Origin: an uncultured Pontibacter sp.
Lineage (GTDB): Bacteria > Bacteroidota > Bacteroidia > Cytophagales > Hymenobacteraceae
Assembly: GCF_947492645.1 (NCBI RefSeq)
Contig: NZ_CANLMZ010000001.1
Span: 1-64,000 of the forward strand
Length of the DNA: 64,000 nucleotides
Direction: 5' to 3'
This document shows positions 1-9,321 of this stretch, piece by piece. The notes below the pieces were generated by a model that saw only the letters and a program-made list of their open reading frames with translations, had not been told where the DNA came from and ran no database searches. Both the position numbers and the translations under genes were made by a program. Within the stretch, counting starts at the first letter, position 1. The number at the start of each line of letters is the position of its first letter.

Positions 1-22
1 CCAGGATCAAACTCTCCATTGT
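1..22 (-). rRNA. rrs: 16S rRNA, first bases of the gene (truncated by the window edge)
   Basis: The first 15 bases are the reverse complement of AGAGTTTGATCCTGG, the near-universal 5' end of bacterial 16S rRNA (the 27F primer site). The gene therefore reads leftward and only its first roughly 20 nucleotides are inside. The exact mature 5' end is approximate. Confidence 0.93.
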
Positions 23-35
23 AAAAAACTTTACT

Positions 36-51
36 GCAGCCCGAAGGCTGC
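36..51 (-). other. UUCG-capped hairpin in the 16S leader
   Basis: On the minus strand the sequence reads GCAGCC-TTCG-GGCTGC, a 6 bp stem closed by the very stable C(UUCG)G tetraloop. It sits about 14 nt upstream of the 16S 5' end. It is probably part of leader RNA folding or processing; the role is inferred from position only. Confidence 0.6.
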
Positions 52-275
52 AAAATGTGTCTGTCCGATCCCGGCCTTCTTTTGGCTCCCGAAGGAGCCG
101 GCGCGGGTGGCATCGCTGCCCGCCCCGCGCGGATTACCTATCTTGTCTTATTTTCTTTTTGTCTCAACAATCTCTCAAAGAACTTGCCGGAGAGCTACTC
201 TCTCCGCCTGACACGCTGCCGTGTGATACTCTCTTTTCAATTTCCCGTCAGAGCCGTTCGCTCTTTTGCGGGGTG

Positions 276-306
276 CAAAGGTCGGAAACACTTTCCGAAT
301 TCGCAA
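276..306 (-). promoter_or_regulatory. rRNA promoter P1 (closest to 16S)
   Basis: Minus strand reads TTG (304-306), 20 bp, then GACCTTTG (276-283). The Bacteroidota primary sigma consensus is TTTG / about 19 bp / TAnnTTTG. The first T of the -7 element is G here, so this is the weakest of the four copies. Confidence 0.6.
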
Positions 307-373
307 CAATTTATTTCAGTATTTTTTTCTATTTCCCAAAGCTTTCCCCGGGGCTTCTCTTCGAAGCGGGCTG

Positions 374-406
374 CAAAGGTAAGAAACATTTCCCAATCCG
401 TTGCAA
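374..406 (-). promoter_or_regulatory. rRNA promoter P2
   Basis: Minus strand reads TTG (404-406), 22 bp, TACCTTTG (374-381). The -7 element matches TAnnTTTG perfectly; the spacer is longer than the usual 19 bp. Confidence 0.7.
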
Positions 407-478
407 GCTTTTCTCAGGAAATTTTCCGAAGCTTTTCAGCCTCCTTCCAACTTTCGGCCCTCGTTCAGAACCGGGATG

Positions 479-508
479 CAAAGGTAATAACTCTTACCGA
501 ATCCGCAA
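479..508 (-). promoter_or_regulatory. rRNA promoter P3
   Basis: Minus strand reads TTG (506-508), exactly 19 bp, TACCTTTG (479-486), followed by CATCCCGGTTC. Both boxes and the spacing fit the Bacteroidota consensus. The segment at about 441-486 closely resembles that at about 592-638, so the promoter modules look duplicated. Confidence 0.8.
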
Positions 509-630
509 CACCCAAGGGTGAAAAAATTTCAAAGTTTTTCTCGGAAGAAATCTGCCTCTGCAGCAGCCACGGGGCTTTTTCCAGCGCCTTTTCTCTCTTC
601 CAACTCCCCCGTTCCTGCCGAACCGGGATG

Positions 631-660
631 CAAAAGTAGAAAAGAGTTTTATAAAGTCAA
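631..660 (-). promoter_or_regulatory. rRNA promoter P4 (most distal)
   Basis: Minus strand reads TTG (658-660), 19 bp, TACTTTTG (631-638), then the same CATCCCGGTTC start region as P3. From 661 to 890 I see only AT-rich sequence, a small dyad at 739-755 (AGCTCC/GGAGCT) and the pentamer repeat described separately. Confidence 0.75.
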
Positions 661-850
661 TAGCCGCCACGCAAAATAGTTTGCCAAATAGCTTAACCGA
701 TTGATTTTGAAGCCTATTATTTTCTCACTCTTTTAATCAGCTCCCCGCTGGAGCTATACTCCTTTTACAAAGCCGTAAGTTGCTAACTTTTGACATAGCA
801 TTATAGTTCATTTCAACTCTTCTTTTTCTTATCTCTCCTTTAGATCACTA

Positions 851-895
851 CTATACTATACTATACTATACTATACTATACTATACTATACTATA
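851..895. repeat. Pentanucleotide microsatellite (CTATA)9
   Basis: Nine perfect copies of CTATA run from 851 to 895. The first repeat unit read on the minus strand supplies the TAG stop codon of the dehydrogenase gene ending at 891. Length changes would alter only the 3' untranslated region. Confidence 0.97.
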
Positions 896-2135
896 CAGCC
901 TTTTCTTTCGTCTTAACCTCTGCTATGTTATCCGCATAGTCTTGCAGGTAACTGTACAACTCAGTTAGCTTACCGGCTCTGGCAATAGTACCGCGTTCAA
1001 GTACTCCGTCTTTATCACCATTAAACAGGTGAGGGAATACATTGTCTATTAGGTGTCGGCCAAAATCACGGGAAGCACTCCTGGGTAATTCGCAAGGCAG
1101 GTTATCTACAGCCATTACAGTAATATTGCTTTTGCTGCTATAAGCTTCTTCTAACTCTCCAGTCTCCGGATTATAATCATAGGCCGGTTCGGTAATAGTG
1201 GTTGCCCGCTTTGTCGTCGGTATAGACCCATCCACATCGCAGGTAATGTCTGCAATGGTATCTATTTTAAAATCTAGTTTCCGCGTATCTTCTTCTGTGA
1301 ATAGCTTAGGTGCACTTGGGTTCCAGTAAGCGCAGGCCATTAGCAGGTCGGTTACTTTTGTAAACTTGCGGAAGGTACTCTGATACAGCTCTGGGTGTGC
1401 ATAAAAATCCGGCGAATCCCATACTTCCACATCTGGCCGGCTGTTGTAGTCGCCAGAATGGAGTTGTGCATACACCGGCTCAGTAAACTGCTTATATAAG
1501 TAGTCAAATACACTTACTTTTCGAATTCCCATTTTATCAAGCACTTCCATCGCCCCTCCGGCTACTCTCCCGCCGCCTGTTACGGCAATCTTTATTGGCG
1601 GCAGCTTCACCTTGAAGTATTCCTCCTGCATATCCTCCATTTCGTGGCATAAGTAAGCGGGCTTCAGGTTAAATAACTTATGCTTTTTGCCATAGGTTAG
1701 CATACCATTGTAGGCGCCTACTATACCAGCATAGCGGCCAAACGCAACAATACGCTGTCCTTCTGATGTCGTTAATGTTTCATAATCAATCAGGGTGATG
1801 TTCTTATCAAGTATGGCCTTTAGCAGCTTCGCATTGTGAGGTTGCTTCTTAATAGTATGCGAAAAGAAAAAGTAGGTTTTGTTTGGGATCAGTTGCTCAA
1901 CAGGAACCTCTTTTATACCCATCAGGATATCACAATCACTCAGATCTTCCTGCAGCGGAATTTGCAGCTCTTTATACTCTGCATCAGTAAAGCATCGGAT
2001 ATCACTTGGCTGCACTACAATTTCCATCTCCGGGAATTCCTGTAAGGCCTCCACACATTTTTTAGGGGTTAACGGAACGCGTTTATCAACAGGCACCTTT
2101 CCTTCTTTTATGATTCCGATTTTAAGCTTGCTCAT
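891..2135 (-). CDS. Alanine dehydrogenase/PNT-family NAD(P)-dependent dehydrogenase (saccharopine dehydrogenase-like)
   Basis: The 414-residue protein has the layout of the alanine dehydrogenase / pyridine nucleotide transhydrogenase N-terminal family. It opens with KIGIIKEGKVPVDKRVPLTP, typical of this fold, and has a Rossmann glycine motif GGGRVAGG at about 187-194. In the family such proteins oxidise amino acids (alanine, saccharopine or lysine type) with NAD(P). The length and C-terminal half suggest the saccharopine dehydrogenase (lysine-forming) branch, but the substrate cannot be fixed from sequence. The ATG at 2135 is the natural start. It is divergent from gcvP with a 261 bp gap, and its stop codon lies in the CTATA repeat. 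Confidence 0.82.
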   Translation of the reverse strand: MSKLKIGIIKEGKVPVDKRVPLTPKKCVEALQEFPEMEIVVQPSDIRCFTDAEYKELQIPLQEDLSDCDILMGIKEVPVEQLIPNKTYFFFSHTIKKQPHNAKLLKAILDKNITLIDYETLTTSEGQRIVAFGRYAGIVGAYNGMLTYGKKHKLFNLKPAYLCHEMEDMQEEYFKVKLPPIKIAVTGGGRVAGGAMEVLDKMGIRKVSVFDYLYKQFTEPVYAQLHSGDYNSRPDVEVWDSPDFYAHPELYQSTFRKFTKVTDLLMACAYWNPSAPKLFTEEDTRKLDFKIDTIADITCDVDGSIPTTKRATTITEPAYDYNPETGELEEAYSSKSNITVMAVDNLPCELPRSASRDFGRHLIDNVFPHLFNGDKDGVLERGTIARAGKLTELYSYLQDYADNIAEVKTKEKAV

Positions 2136-2207
2136 GAATTATATATTCTTGAATTGTTAAGCAATAAGATTTGTTACGATCAAGTAAAAGATAAGCGGCA
2201 TTAGTAG

Positions 2208-2282
2208 TAATAGTAAAGCCTGGTTTAAGGCTTACACTATTATATATAGTGTAAGCTTTTTAAGACCTAACTATTTAGTCTT
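2208..2282 (+). promoter_or_regulatory. Attenuator-like leader upstream of gcvP (competing hairpins)
   Basis: A terminator-like hairpin has an 11 bp perfect stem (2230-2240 with 2246-2256) and is followed by five T (2257-2261). A second hairpin uses 2208-2214 with 2236-2242 and 2216-2220 with 2229-2233. It shares bases with the first, so the two are mutually exclusive. A third small stem is 2262-2266/2278-2282. This layout resembles an attenuator or riboswitch expression platform. I do not recognise a known aptamer, and only about 70 nt of leader precede it. Confidence 0.45.
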
Positions 2283-2396
2283 GATGCTTCAATATAATAA
2301 ACATTTACTATTACTTTGCAGAAAATAAAAGATCAACATGTGTTGTTAATCTTTTTCAATGCTAAACTCATTATTCCCAGTCAATAGATCATCGTT

Positions 2397-5315
2397 ATGA
2401 TATTCAAAACTAAACCTGCAGACGTGTTCAAGGAGCGCCATAACGGCCCTGACAAAGAGCAGATGCAGGACATGCTAAAGACCATCGGGGTAGACTCGCT
2501 GGACCAACTGATTGAGGAGACCGTACCGGCCGCCATTCGCCTTAAAAATCCGTTAAACTTGCCTGCAGCACTTACCGAAACTGAGTTCCTGAACCAGTTC
2601 TCGCAGATCGCGAAGCAGAACAAAGTATACAAGTCGTATATCGGCTTGGGTTATAATGATACTATAATGCCACCGGTTATACTTCGTAATATTATGGAGA
2701 ACCCGGGTTGGTATACTGCTTATACGCCTTACCAGGCTGAGATCGCACAGGGCCGTTTAGAGGCGCTGATCAATTACCAGACAATGGTAATGGACCTGAC
2801 CGGTATGGAAATTGCCAACGCTTCGTTGCTGGATGAAGGTACTGCAGCTGCTGAGGCCATGGGTATGTTCTATGCTAACCGTAAAGGTGCCCGCAAAGCT
2901 GCTAACCGCTTCTTTGTATCGGAGCTGGTGCTCCCACAAACTATAGATATACTTTCTTCGCGCGCTATTCCGATCGGCATTGAGCTGGTTATAGGTGATC
3001 ACCGTGAGGTTGATTTTGCGGACGAGACATTGTTTGGTGCTTTGGTACAGTACCCTGCTGCCGACGGTGCCATTTTTGATTATACAGACTTTATAGCAAA
3101 AGCGCACGAACAGGAAATGTTCGTAGCTGTTGCTGCCGATATCCTTTCGCTTACTTTATTAACACCTCCGGGTGAGATGGGTGCTGATGCTGTAGTTGGT
3201 ACTACCCAGCGTTTTGGTGTGCCAATGGGCTTTGGTGGTCCGCATGCAGCTTACTTTGCTACAAAAGATACTTTCAAGCGTGTTATTCCAGGCCGTATCA
3301 TCGGTATTTCGGTGGATGCAGCCGGCAACAAGGCGTACCGCATGGCCCTGCAGACTCGTGAGCAGCACATCCGCCGTGAAAAAGCTACTTCTAATATCTG
3401 TACGGCTCAGGTATTACTGGCTGTTATTGCCGGTATGTATACCGTGTACCATGGCCCACGTCGCCTGAAGTATATCGGTTTGAATACACACGCTTTAGCG
3501 CAGCAACTGGAGAAAGGCCTGAAAGCATTAGGCTTTGAGCAGCAGAACGAGCAGTATTTCGATACGCTGAAGATAGCTGTTGAAAGCGCCGACATGCAGC
3601 AAGCTATCCGTACAGAGGCTGAAGCAGCAGGTATCAACTTCCGTTACTTCGGAGAGAATAACATTGGTATCTCACTTCACCAGAACACCAACCTGGCAGA
3701 TGTAAAAGCTATACTTGCTGTGTTTGCGAAAGTGGCTGGTAAGTCTGCTGACGTATTAACTGTAGATACCTTACCGGAAGAAACGGATGTAACCTGGGCT
3801 GACGGCCTGATCCGTAAGAGTGAGTACCTGACGCACGAAGTGTTTAACAAGCATCACTCTGAGCACGAGATTCTGCGCTATATGAAATACCTAGAGAACA
3901 AAGATATTTCTTTGGTTCACTCGATGATCTCCCTGGGTTCTTGTACCATGAAGCTGAACGCAACTGCCGAGATGATCCCGGTTACATGGCCAGAGATAGG
4001 TCAGCTGCATCCATTTGCTCCTGCTGATCAGACGAAAGGTTATGCCCAGATTTTTAAAGACTTGGAAGCATGGTTGTGTGAGATCACGCGTTTCGATGCG
4101 GTTTCGTTGCAGCCTAACTCAGGTGCACAGGGCGAGTACGCCGGTCTGATGGTTATCCGTGCTTACCACGAATCGCGCGGCGATCATCACCGTAACGTAG
4201 CGCTTATTCCATCTTCTGCACATGGCACTAATCCGGCATCTGCGGTAATGGCCGGTATGAAGGTTGTTATAGTTAAGTGCGATGAGAAAGGTAACATTGA
4301 TGTAGCTGACCTGCGCGCGAAAGCTGAGCAGTATAAGAATGAGCTGTCTTGCTTAATGGTGACCTACCCATCTACACACGGTGTATATGAGGAGTCTATC
4401 ATCGAGATCTGCCAGGTAATACATGACAACGGTGGCCGTGTTTACATGGACGGTGCCAACATGAACGCTCAGGTAGGCTTAACTTCGCCGGCACACATTG
4501 GCGCTGACGTTTGCCACTTGAACCTGCACAAGACGTTCTGTATCCCTCACGGTGGCGGTGGTCCTGGCATGGGCCCTATCGGTGTGGTAAAAGATCTTGC
4601 TCCATTCCTGCCTGGCCACGCTGTAGTTGACCTGGGTCGTAACGAGGCTATCAACGCTATATCTGCTGCGCCTTGGGGTTCAGCGTCTATCCTGCCTATT
4701 TCTTATGCTTACATTGCTATGATGGGCGGCGATGGCTTGACTGAAGCTACGAAGGTGGCTATCCTGAACGCGAACTATATCAAAGCTCGCTTAGAGAAGC
4801 ACTACCCTGTACTTTATGTTGGTGCTAACGGCCGTTGCGCGCACGAGATGATTCTGGATTGCCGTGAGTTCAAGAAGTATGGCATAGAGGTAGAAGATAT
4901 CGCGAAGCGTTTGATGGACTATGGTTTCCATGCGCCAACTGTATCGTTTCCGGTAGCGGGTACTTTGATGGTAGAGCCTACGGAATCTGAAGCACAGGAA
5001 GAACTGGACCGATTCTGCGAAGTGATGATCTCGATACGTGAAGAGATTCGTGAGATCGAAGCTGGCAAAGCAGACCAGAAGAACAATGTGCTGAAGAATG
5101 CGCCACACACGCAGAAAGTAGTGCTGGTAGAGAACTGGGAAAAACCTTACTCTCGTGAGAAAGCCGTGTTCCCAATGGCGTTCCTGCGCGACAATAAAGT
5201 ATGGCCAACAGTTAGCCGAATCGACAGCGCGTACGGCGACCGTAACCTGGTTTGCTCTTGCGCTCCGATTGAAGCTTACAATGAGAATGGAAATGAGATG
5301 GTAGCTATAGGCTAA
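2397..5315 (+). CDS. gcvP: Glycine dehydrogenase (decarboxylating), P-protein of the glycine cleavage system
   Basis: This is a full-length P-protein (972 residues; the family is about 950-970). It decarboxylates glycine with pyridoxal phosphate and passes the aminomethyl group to the lipoyl arm of GcvH. Both homologous halves are present. The PLP lysine is K712 within HLNLHKTF, followed by the glycine-rich loop [11 protein letters not shown], and [10 protein letters not shown] is also recognisable. The ATG at 2397 gives the usual RHNGPD N-terminal block. No other gcv gene is in the window, so the T and H proteins are encoded elsewhere. The gene ends at a strong hairpin. Confidence 0.97.
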   Translation: MIFKTKPADVFKERHNGPDKEQMQDMLKTIGVDSLDQLIEETVPAAIRLKNPLNLPAALTETEFLNQFSQIAKQNKVYKSYIGLGYNDTIMPPVILRNIMENPGWYTAYTPYQAEIAQGRLEALINYQTMVMDLTGMEIANASLLDEGTAAAEAMGMFYANRKGARKAANRFFVSELVLPQTIDILSSRAIPIGIELVIGDHREVDFADETLFGALVQYPAADGAIFDYTDFIAKAHEQEMFVAVAADILSLTLLTPPGEMGADAVVGTTQRFGVPMGFGGPHAAYFATKDTFKRVIPGRIIGISVDAAGNKAYRMALQTREQHIRREKATSNICTAQVLLAVIAGMYTVYHGPRRLKYIGLNTHALAQQLEKGLKALGFEQQNEQYFDTLKIAVESADMQQAIRTEAEAAGINFRYFGENNIGISLHQNTNLADVKAILAVFAKVAGKSADVLTVDTLPEETDVTWADGLIRKSEYLTHEVFNKHHSEHEILRYMKYLENKDISLVHSMISLGSCTMKLNATAEMIPVTWPEIGQLHPFAPADQTKGYAQIFKDLEAWLCEITRFDAVSLQPNSGAQGEYAGLMVIRAYHESRGDHHRNVALIPSSAHGTNPASAVMAGMKVVIVKCDEKGNIDVADLRAKAEQYKNELSCLMVTYPSTHGVYEESIIEICQVIHDNGGRVYMDGANMNAQVGLTSPAHIGADVCHLNLHKTFCIPHGGGGPGMGPIGVVKDLAPFLPGHAVVDLGRNEAINAISAAPWGSASILPISYAYIAMMGGDGLTEATKVAILNANYIKARLEKHYPVLYVGANGRCAHEMILDCREFKKYGIEVEDIAKRLMDYGFHAPTVSFPVAGTLMVEPTESEAQEELDRFCEVMISIREEIREIEAGKADQKNNVLKNAPHTQKVVLVENWEKPYSREKAVFPMAFLRDNKVWPTVSRIDSAYGDRNLVCSCAPIEAYNENGNEMVAIG

Positions 5316-5339
5316 CCTATCTCATCACTTATACTTTAA

Positions 5340-5370
5340 GAAAGCCTGGCCACATGGTCAGGCTTTCTTA
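5340..5370 (+). terminator. gcvP terminator
   Basis: GAAAGCCTG(G)CC-ACAT-GG(T)CAGGCTTTC, with arms 5340-5351 and 5356-5367, is followed by TTATTT, 25 bp after the gcvP stop. Confidence 0.85.
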
Positions 5371-5773
5371 TTTACTTAGATTCAAGCTCATTATACTTGC
5401 ACCACTACAGAGCAAAACTCTCCTGATATACAGCTTTAATCTGAGCTGATAAGTCTATAAACTATACTTAACGTTTATAAGATTGTACTGCCACACAGCC
5501 ATCGCCAGACAAACAATTTAATTAATCCTTCAATTAAAAAATAAAATACAGCAAAAATTACAAGCTGCAAAAGTTATACTCTAGCATCAACAAAACCAGC
5601 TTTAACAAGCATTAAAACAAGCCACACCTATTATAGTACAATACACGACCTTTAATTTAGCATTTTACACAGTATGCATTAAACTAAATATATAACGCTT
5701 GCTATGTAATTACACTTCTATTTTATACCTTTGTGCCGTCAAAACAACAACCTGAACAAAATCAATATTTGTT
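5371..5773. other. AT-rich intergenic region with a candidate promoter
   Basis: No gene is visible. A TACCTTTG element at 5726-5733 (rightward) matches the Bacteroidota -7 box and lies about 40 bp before the next start codon; no well-spaced -33 box is seen (a TTG is 24 bp away). An inverted repeat TATAAAC/GTTTATA (5456-5462/5473-5479) could be an operator, but chance is likely in such AT-rich sequence. Confidence 0.5.
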
Positions 5774-6151
5774 ATGAAAAAATTGCTAACTGCAGCACTT
5801 ACATTAGTTATTCTACTTTCCATAGCTACGCAGTCGTCAGCACAGGTTGCAACGTTCAATAGTTTATCGCTTCACTTTTCTAACACCATACTTACAACTG
5901 CTCAGTACCACCAGGTATTAAAAGGCTCTCAGGCAAAAAACGCTGATCAGGAGGAGTACGCTGTAGAAACAAAACAGCATTTGGGCGCATTACCTGCCAC
6001 AGGTTATGTATTTGGCGATAATACTGCTGCTAGACCAATGGATATCCTGGCTACGCCTACATCAGTAGAGGAGCCTATGGCAGTTGCGCTAGAAAAATGG
6101 GTAACAAAAGAACTAGCTCTACAAGAGCCTAAACGCCGCAACAAGCGCTAA
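5774..6151 (+). CDS. Small secreted protein of unknown function
   Basis: The 125-residue protein has a clear Sec signal peptide (KK, hydrophobic core, SSAQ cleavage region around residue 23). The mature part is small and polar and ends in a very basic tail, KRRNKR. I do not recognise a domain. A TACCTTTG promoter element lies just upstream and base composition matches the neighbours, so it is probably a real gene rather than chance. The C-terminal basic tail recalls two other small secreted proteins in this window (19903-20524), but sequence similarity beyond composition is not evident. Confidence 0.7.
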   Translation: MKKLLTAALTLVILLSIATQSSAQVATFNSLSLHFSNTILTTAQYHQVLKGSQAKNADQEEYAVETKQHLGALPATGYVFGDNTAARPMDILATPTSVEEPMAVALEKWVTKELALQEPKRRNKR

Positions 6152-6251
6152 CTGCCTTTCCTTGCTATACTAAACAAACTCCAGTCCGTTGTTTAGCCGT
6201 AAACTCTCTTGATAGCGTATAGCTACCCAATGAGAAATCTACAGCAAAACC

Positions 6252-6872
6252 ATGGCTCTACTTTCACACTTACCATCTAGCAGCTTTAAGCAATCGGTTA
6301 TACTTCTGGCTATACTTCTTTGCACAGGCTGCACCCCAACCGTAAACGTACAATCTCTCTTCGACCCTACTGCAAACTTCAAAGTATACCAAACTTTTAC
6401 CTGGCATCCTGCCGAAGTACCCGCACCTAAACAAGGAAGCGGAGGTGATTTGTACAGTACCTTGCTAGACCAGCGTATAAAAGAGGCTATTGCCAGCGAA
6501 ATGGTAAAAAAAGGCATTAAACCAAGTGCAGAGAGTCCAGGTTTATTGGTTGCATATGATATCGCCATTGACACACCAAAAGATGCACCCACCGCCAACA
6601 CGATAGAGCCAGGCTTTGGTTATGGGTATAGTTACTGGTATGGCTATAGGTTTAGGTACAGCGGCGATGGTTTAGATGATTTCAGGAGCATCGGAACATA
6701 CACACCTGGCTCGCTTGTGATTGACCTGATAGACCCTAACACAAACCAGGTAGTATGGCGTGGCGCTTTTGATGCGGAAATTGACCCCGTTACAATAGAC
6801 GTAAGCAAACTTAACAGGGCGGTTGCAAGCATCATGGCACAGTTTCCGCCAGTTCCTAGCACAGTTCGTTAA
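6252..6872 (+). CDS. DUF4136-like lipoprotein
   Basis: The 206-residue protein has an N-terminal hydrophobic segment ending in CTGC, with C27 as the probable lipidated cysteine; position -3 is Cys rather than the usual Leu. After that comes the DUF4136 pattern: an FKVYQTFTW block near the start, a LDQRIKEAIASEMVKKG helix, and near the end GSLVIDLIDPNTNQVVWRG. DUF4136 proteins are outer-membrane or periplasmic lipoproteins of unknown function, common in Bacteroidota. It converges on the TonB receptor gene with only 11 bp between the stops. Confidence 0.8.
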   Translation: MALLSHLPSSSFKQSVILLAILLCTGCTPTVNVQSLFDPTANFKVYQTFTWHPAEVPAPKQGSGGDLYSTLLDQRIKEAIASEMVKKGIKPSAESPGLLVAYDIAIDTPKDAPTANTIEPGFGYGYSYWYGYRFRYSGDGLDDFRSIGTYTPGSLVIDLIDPNTNQVVWRGAFDAEIDPVTIDVSKLNRAVASIMAQFPPVPSTVR

Positions 6873-6883
6873 GTTTTACCTGC

Positions 6884-9154
6884 CTATAAAGTATAGCTTA
6901 AATTAACTCCACCATAGTAGTTGCGTTTCGGGGCCGGCTGGTAAAAGCGACTTCCAAATGCATTCAGGTCGTTACCAAGGCTATACTTTACATCTGTCAG
7001 GTTATCCACTCCGCCAAAAACCTCCAACTTTAGCTTACTGCCTAGAGTCCTTCTGATTCCCGCACGGGTGCCAAGTATGAAATATTGGTCGGCAAAAGCA
7101 GTATTCTCGTCGTTTAGGGGCAACGCATCCACATAATTAGAAGTCAGGTTAAAGTATACCCCAAGCTTTGTGCCTACGTCTACACCTGCTGCTGCTACGT
7201 GAGGGGCCACACCTGTCAGTTTGTTACCAGATAGATCGTCTTCATCTTTCTGGTAATCTTTAAAGCGGAAATGGCTGTAAGTATAGCTACCCCATACTTT
7301 AACGGAACTAAGCTGCTGCTCTGGCTGCTCCCATAAAGTATAAGCTGTATTCGCCTCAATACCTTTTTGGCTCGTAGAGCCCACATTCCTGAAAACAGCC
7401 ACACTCGATACATCCTGCCTGCTTACAATTGTTTCTTTCAGTCTGAAGTAAAAGCCCACTACATCGAAACTAAGTTTGCCTGCAAATCCGCGTAGACCAA
7501 CCTCGTAGTTTGTGCCTCTTTCAGCCTCCAGGTCTTCGTTTAATGTGCCGTCGGATGTCAGGATCTCTTCTTCTGTGGGAGGAGAGAAACCGGAGCTGAT
7601 ACTGGCATGTGCTGAAATTTTAGGAGTAATACGTTTAAGCAAGGCTACTCTCGGAGAAAGCACGGCTTCAAAGTCGCGGTTATACTTGTAGTTGCCGCTG
7701 CTGATTTGCTGCAGCCGGGTAATTTCATACTTTGTGTCGTTCAGGCTAAGCGCAGTTGTGGCAATAATAGCGCCGGGCAACTCAAACTCAGCCTGTGCAA
7801 ACACAAATCCTGCTTTTGCCACCACTTCATCATCGGTACGCAAATCTCCGGGAGTACCTCCGTTGTTATCGTAGGTGCGAGCCACTTCAAATCCTCTTTG
7901 GAATTCTGCTCCCAGCGTAAAAGTGGCATTTATACTTCCAAGAATGGCATCGTAGGCAAAGCTGCTGCGCGCGCCTACTTCCTGGTTTGTGTTGCGTTCG
8001 TAATCGGTGTTGAAGGGATTGTCTTTAAACTTGTGCAGTACGTAGATGCTAGTCGTGTTGCGCAGCTTGTCATTAAATCTATACTCCTGCTTTAAACCAA
8101 CGTTTATGCCCTCCAAGTCGATAGAGGCATTTTGCAGCACACTACCAAACTGCCCGCCACGTGCTTGCCGTGGGTTATCATTATACTGCTCCAGCGTCAG
8201 GCCACCGGGTAGCTCGTAGTATAAATCAGAATAAACGAGATTGGCAGTAATGGTACGTTTTTCGGAAGGCGTAAACTTCGAAGAGATAAGCAGCACATCG
8301 CGGTCTACGGCTGATTGTTCGCGGTAACCATCGTACTGTTGTTTGGAGTACTGTACTAGTGTACTGCTGTTTTCAGCGCCTATACTTGCGGTGGCCGTAT
8401 ACTTCCTGAACCCAAACGAACCGGTTGTTGCACCAAGCTGCAGCGAAGTTTCTCCGGGTGCAGCTCTGCGTGGCTCAAGTAGAATAGTTCCGCCTGTACC
8501 TGCACCATATATACTTGCAGTTGGTCCTTTCAGCACTTCTATACTTCCAATATTAGCAGCATCAATCAGATTAAGTGCCGTAGTACCGTTGGCCTCGGTA
8601 AAAGGGATGCCATCAAAGTATACTTTCACATTCCGGATGCCATACGGCGAGCGCAGGGAGCTGCCCCTGATGGAGAGCCTGTAACTGGCAGGGGCACGTT
8701 CTTCCATACGTACGCCTGGTACCGTGTTTACAGCCCTTACCAACGAGCTTTCATCAAACCGATCTACACTTGACCTGTCTAGTATACTAATAGCGCCTGC
8801 TGTTTGCAGCAACGGCCTGTTGCTTTCGTAGCCGGTTATTACCACTTCCTGTAAACGGGCGGCATCAGGTTGCAGCAAAATTTTTACTTCTTCTCCGGCT
8901 GCGGGTGCACTTAAACGCTGCGCCTTGTACCCGATCAGGCTAACCACCATGCTTTTTGTTGCAGGCGTTGTAGTTAAACTAAAGTAGCCATTTAAGTTTG
9001 ATAGGGCCTGCGCACCTGTGTTGGCGGTTACTGTTGCACCCTCCAGGGGCAGGTTCGAGTTTGCATCCAGTACGTAACCGGATAAAATATTCTGTGCCGT
9101 TGCTAGCTGCGGCAGGCATAGCAGGAAAGTATAAACAAGAAATCTAAGCTTCAT
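6884..9154 (-). CDS. TonB-dependent outer membrane receptor with carboxypeptidase-like N-terminal domain
   Basis: The 756-residue protein starts with a signal peptide (cleavage near residue 20). A carboxypeptidase-regulatory-like beta-sandwich follows at about 24-95 (SGYVLDANSNLPLEGATV). The plug domain lies at about 105-225, containing a VEVL-type block (SIEVLKGPTASIYGAGTGG), and a 22-strand-type barrel ends in aromatic-rich strands (GGVNLSYTL). It moves a ligand across the outer membrane using TonB energy. The shape resembles iron-complex/FecA-like receptors, but no substrate-binding SusD partner is adjacent and the ligand is unknown. It is divergent from the PQQ-type dehydrogenase gene. 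Confidence 0.92.
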   Translation of the reverse strand: MKLRFLVYTFLLCLPQLATAQNILSGYVLDANSNLPLEGATVTANTGAQALSNLNGYFSLTTTPATKSMVVSLIGYKAQRLSAPAAGEEVKILLQPDAARLQEVVITGYESNRPLLQTAGAISILDRSSVDRFDESSLVRAVNTVPGVRMEERAPASYRLSIRGSSLRSPYGIRNVKVYFDGIPFTEANGTTALNLIDAANIGSIEVLKGPTASIYGAGTGGTILLEPRRAAPGETSLQLGATTGSFGFRKYTATASIGAENSSTLVQYSKQQYDGYREQSAVDRDVLLISSKFTPSEKRTITANLVYSDLYYELPGGLTLEQYNDNPRQARGGQFGSVLQNASIDLEGINVGLKQEYRFNDKLRNTTSIYVLHKFKDNPFNTDYERNTNQEVGARSSFAYDAILGSINATFTLGAEFQRGFEVARTYDNNGGTPGDLRTDDEVVAKAGFVFAQAEFELPGAIIATTALSLNDTKYEITRLQQISSGNYKYNRDFEAVLSPRVALLKRITPKISAHASISSGFSPPTEEEILTSDGTLNEDLEAERGTNYEVGLRGFAGKLSFDVVGFYFRLKETIVSRQDVSSVAVFRNVGSTSQKGIEANTAYTLWEQPEQQLSSVKVWGSYTYSHFRFKDYQKDEDDLSGNKLTGVAPHVAAAGVDVGTKLGVYFNLTSNYVDALPLNDENTAFADQYFILGTRAGIRRTLGSKLKLEVFGGVDNLTDVKYSLGNDLNAFGSRFYQPAPKRNYYGGVNLSYTL

Positions 9155-9321
9155 AAAGTAGGGTGATAATGCTCTGAAAACGCAACAGCAACGTTAAAGT
9201 TTACTTGCATAACAGAGATTCTGCTAATGTGCTTTCAGAAACAAAACAGCAGGGCTGTTGGTAAAACAATAAACCGGAAGCATTTTAAGCATCTAAACAA
9301 GTATAAACTAGAACACAAACT

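Noticed and set aside
55..639. Two overlapping rightward open frames in the rRNA leader
   Set aside because: They run antisense through the rRNA promoter region, have low-complexity Ser/Phe-rich content and no family similarity.
851..895. CRISPR-like array
   Set aside because: The repeat is a simple uninterrupted pentamer with no spacers.
2757..3107. Leftward frames inside gcvP
   Set aside because: Shadows of a highly conserved gene on the other strand; no independent support.
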